This document shows positions 7,025 through 8,333 of a stretch of 8,333 bases of DNA, in pieces. Within the stretch, counting starts at the first letter, position 1. Each line of letters opens with the position of its first letter. Source of the stretch: an uncultured Bacilli bacterium (GTDB lineage: Bacteria > Bacillota_I > Bacilli_A > RF39 > UBA660); the NCBI GenBank assembly GCA_934131175.1, contig CAKOZD010000030.1:1-8333 (forward strand), given 5' to 3'. The position numbers and the translations under genes are program-made. The notes under the pieces were generated by a model. It was not told where the DNA came from, did not search any database, and saw nothing but the letters and a program-made list of their open reading frames with translations.

Positions 7025-7780
7025 ATGATACCAAAAGTAGTACATTATTGTTGGTTCGGACGTGGACCAAAAAATGAGTTGGCAATCAAGTGCATCGAAA
7101 GTTGGAAGAAGTTTCTTCCCGATTACGAGATAAAGGAATGGAACGAAGATAATTTTGATGTAAACATGTATCCTTATGCAAAAGAAGCACTTGAAAACCG
7201 TAAGTTTGCATTTGTTACAGATGTTGTTCGTTTATATGCATTGTATACAGAAGGTGGAGTATATATGGATACTGATGTAGAAGTACTTAAAACATATGAT
7301 CCTTTCCTTCATCACGAGATGTTCTCTGGTTTTGAAACGAATAATTATGTTCCTACCGGTATGATGGCTGCAGAGAAAGGTAGTATTTGGGCAAAGGAGC
7401 TACTTGAACAGTATAATGATAGACATTTTGTATTGGAAGATGGAAGTTTTGACTTGACAACTAATACATCTGTTATTACTGAATATATGAAATCTAAAGG
7501 ACTTTTGTTGAATAATAAATATCAGGATTTCCCTGGATTATGTACAATGTATCCATCTGAGTATTTTTGTCCTAAAGACCATACCACTGGCAAGATTAAA
7601 TGTACTAAGAATACGGTTTGTATCCATCACTTTGCCGGTAGCTGGTTGCCCCATTCTTTTTGGGGAGACCTTCGTCATAACTTGAAATATTTATTAGTTA
7701 AGATGATGGGTGAAAGAGGAGGTGCGATGATCTCGGATGTATTTAGCGGTCGTATCTTTAAAGGTAATAAAACATATTAA
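7025..7780 (+). CDS. GT32-type glycosyltransferase (DXD sugar-binding region)
   Basis: This 251-residue protein begins IPKVVHYCWFGRGPKNE (2-18), the usual opening of the GT32/Gly_transf_sug family (PF04488) of capsule and LPS glycosyltransferases. It carries FVTDVVRLYALYTEGGVYMD (63-82), which runs into the DXD motif (D82-T83-D84) that holds the metal and nucleotide-sugar donor in this GT-A fold. A C-terminal HHFAGSW (201-207) block also matches the family. The length is normal and no key residue appears missing. It has no signal peptide and probably acts at the cytoplasmic membrane face, adding one sugar to the repeat unit; donor and linkage cannot be told. It starts 5 bp after the ancestral acyltransferase stop and ends 15 bp before wecB. 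Confidence 0.9.
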   Translation: MIPKVVHYCWFGRGPKNELAIKCIESWKKFLPDYEIKEWNEDNFDVNMYPYAKEALENRKFAFVTDVVRLYALYTEGGVYMDTDVEVLKTYDPFLHHEMFSGFETNNYVPTGMMAAEKGSIWAKELLEQYNDRHFVLEDGSFDLTTNTSVITEYMKSKGLLLNNKYQDFPGLCTMYPSEYFCPKDHTTGKIKCTKNTVCIHHFAGSWLPHSFWGDLRHNLKYLLVKMMGERGGAMISDVFSGRIFKGNKTY

Positions 7781-7795
7781 ATTGAAACTATTATT

Positions 7796-8333
7796 ATGAA
7801 TAATCATATGAAAACAGTGATGCTTATATTCGGAACTCGTCCAGAGGCAATAAAGATGTGCCCATTGGTTAAGGAGTTCCAAAAACATACAGATGAGTTT
7901 AAAACCATAGTATGTGTTACTGGTCAGCATCGTGAGATGCTTGATCAAGTGTTAACTATCTTTGATGTAAAGCCAGACTTTGACTTGAACATCATGAAAC
8001 AAGATCAGGACTTGACAGATGTAACTGCACGTGTTCTTACAGGACTTCGTGATGTGTTCAAGGAATGTAAGCCTGATGTTGTGCTTGTACATGGAGATAC
8101 AACTACTTCTACAGCAGGAGCACTTGCAGCATTCTATGCGCAGATTCCAGTTGGTCATGTAGAGGCAGGTCTTCGTACACATAACATATATAGTCCATGG
8201 CCAGAGGAGATGAACCGTCAGATTACTGGCCGTATTGCAACATATAACTTCTCTCCAACACCTCTTTCTGAGAAGAATCTTATTGAAGAGAAGGCTCATG
8301 GTAATATATATGTGACTGGTAACACTGTGATTG
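7796..8333 (+). CDS. wecB: UDP-N-acetylglucosamine 2-epimerase (non-hydrolysing), 3' end outside window
   Basis: The frame is open from ATG 7796 to the end of the window (179 codons). The translation follows WecB closely: MLIFGTRPEAIKMCPLV, TGQHREMLDQVL, VVLVHGDTTT, GHVEAGLRT and YSPWPEEMNRQITG. Numbered from the second ATG (7808), residues D97, E119 and E133 correspond to E. coli WecB D95, E117 and E131, which are needed for catalysis. The enzyme interconverts UDP-GlcNAc and UDP-ManNAc in the cytoplasm and would supply ManNAc, or ManNAcA if a WecC dehydrogenase follows. The start may be 7796 or 7808; 7808 gives the family's usual MKxV beginning, and neither has a Shine-Dalgarno site. About half of a ~375-residue protein is visible. 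Confidence 0.93.
   Translation, partial: MNNHMKTVMLIFGTRPEAIKMCPLVKEFQKHTDEFKTIVCVTGQHREMLDQVLTIFDVKPDFDLNIMKQDQDLTDVTARVLTGLRDVFKECKPDVVLVHGDTTTSTAGALAAFYAQIPVGHVEAGLRTHNIYSPWPEEMNRQITGRIATYNFSPTPLSEKNLIEEKAHGNIYVTGNTVI

Noticed and set aside
1..8333. CRISPR arrays, tRNA or rRNA genes, insertion sequences and rho-independent terminators.
   Set aside because: Reading through the window I saw no regularly spaced repeats, no tRNA-like or rRNA sequence, no transposase, and no GC-rich hairpin followed by a T run.

Overview
The window looks like part of a surface-polysaccharide (capsule or O-antigen type) biosynthesis locus from a member of the Bacteroidales, in the Bacteroides/Phocaeicola/Prevotella range; I cannot fix the genus. 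The reasons are the AT-rich, patchy base composition, gene starts preceded by A/T-rich sequence with no clear Shine-Dalgarno site, and the gene types: flippase, pyruvyltransferase-like, glycosyltransferase, acyltransferase and WecB-type epimerase. All genes read rightwards.

Left edge (1-883): the C-terminal end of a UvrD/Rep-type DNA helicase runs in from outside the window. It is followed at once by a broken piece of a small WbuC-like cupin gene that lacks both ends. A 55-bp A/T-rich spacer (884-938) separates this from the operon. I see no convincing Bacteroides-type promoter or terminator there, so the promoter may lie upstream of the window.

Operon (939 to the right edge): a Wzx-type flippase; a polysaccharide pyruvyltransferase-family protein; an uncharacterised protein with a PP-loop-like ATP-binding motif and a cysteine cluster; a GT4-family glycosyltransferase; a membrane acyltransferase (acyltransferase-3 family); a GT32-type glycosyltransferase; and the first half of wecB, the UDP-GlcNAc 2-epimerase. 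Gaps are 1-15 bp or an ATGA overlap, except after the acyltransferase, where a frameshift creates an artificial gap. WecB would supply UDP-ManNAc, the two glycosyltransferases would extend a lipid-linked repeat unit, the acyltransferase, pyruvyltransferase-like protein and possibly the PP-loop protein would decorate it, and Wzx would flip it across the inner membrane. No polymerase (wzy), initiating transferase or UpxY/UpxZ-type regulator is visible here.

The most unusual features are signs of mosaic assembly and instability. (1) The GT4 gene holds an in-frame duplication of one beta-alpha unit, in which the first copy is AT-rich and clearly diverged at DNA level, so it looks like a captured piece of a homologous gene. 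(2) A G7 run lies at the edge of that insert. (3) A C6 run in the acyltransferase shifts the frame and removes its natural last membrane segment, which is still readable in another frame up to 7019. (4) The flippase gene changes base composition abruptly near 1860. (5) A decayed cupin lies at the junction with the helicase. The PP-loop protein is the best candidate for undescribed chemistry.
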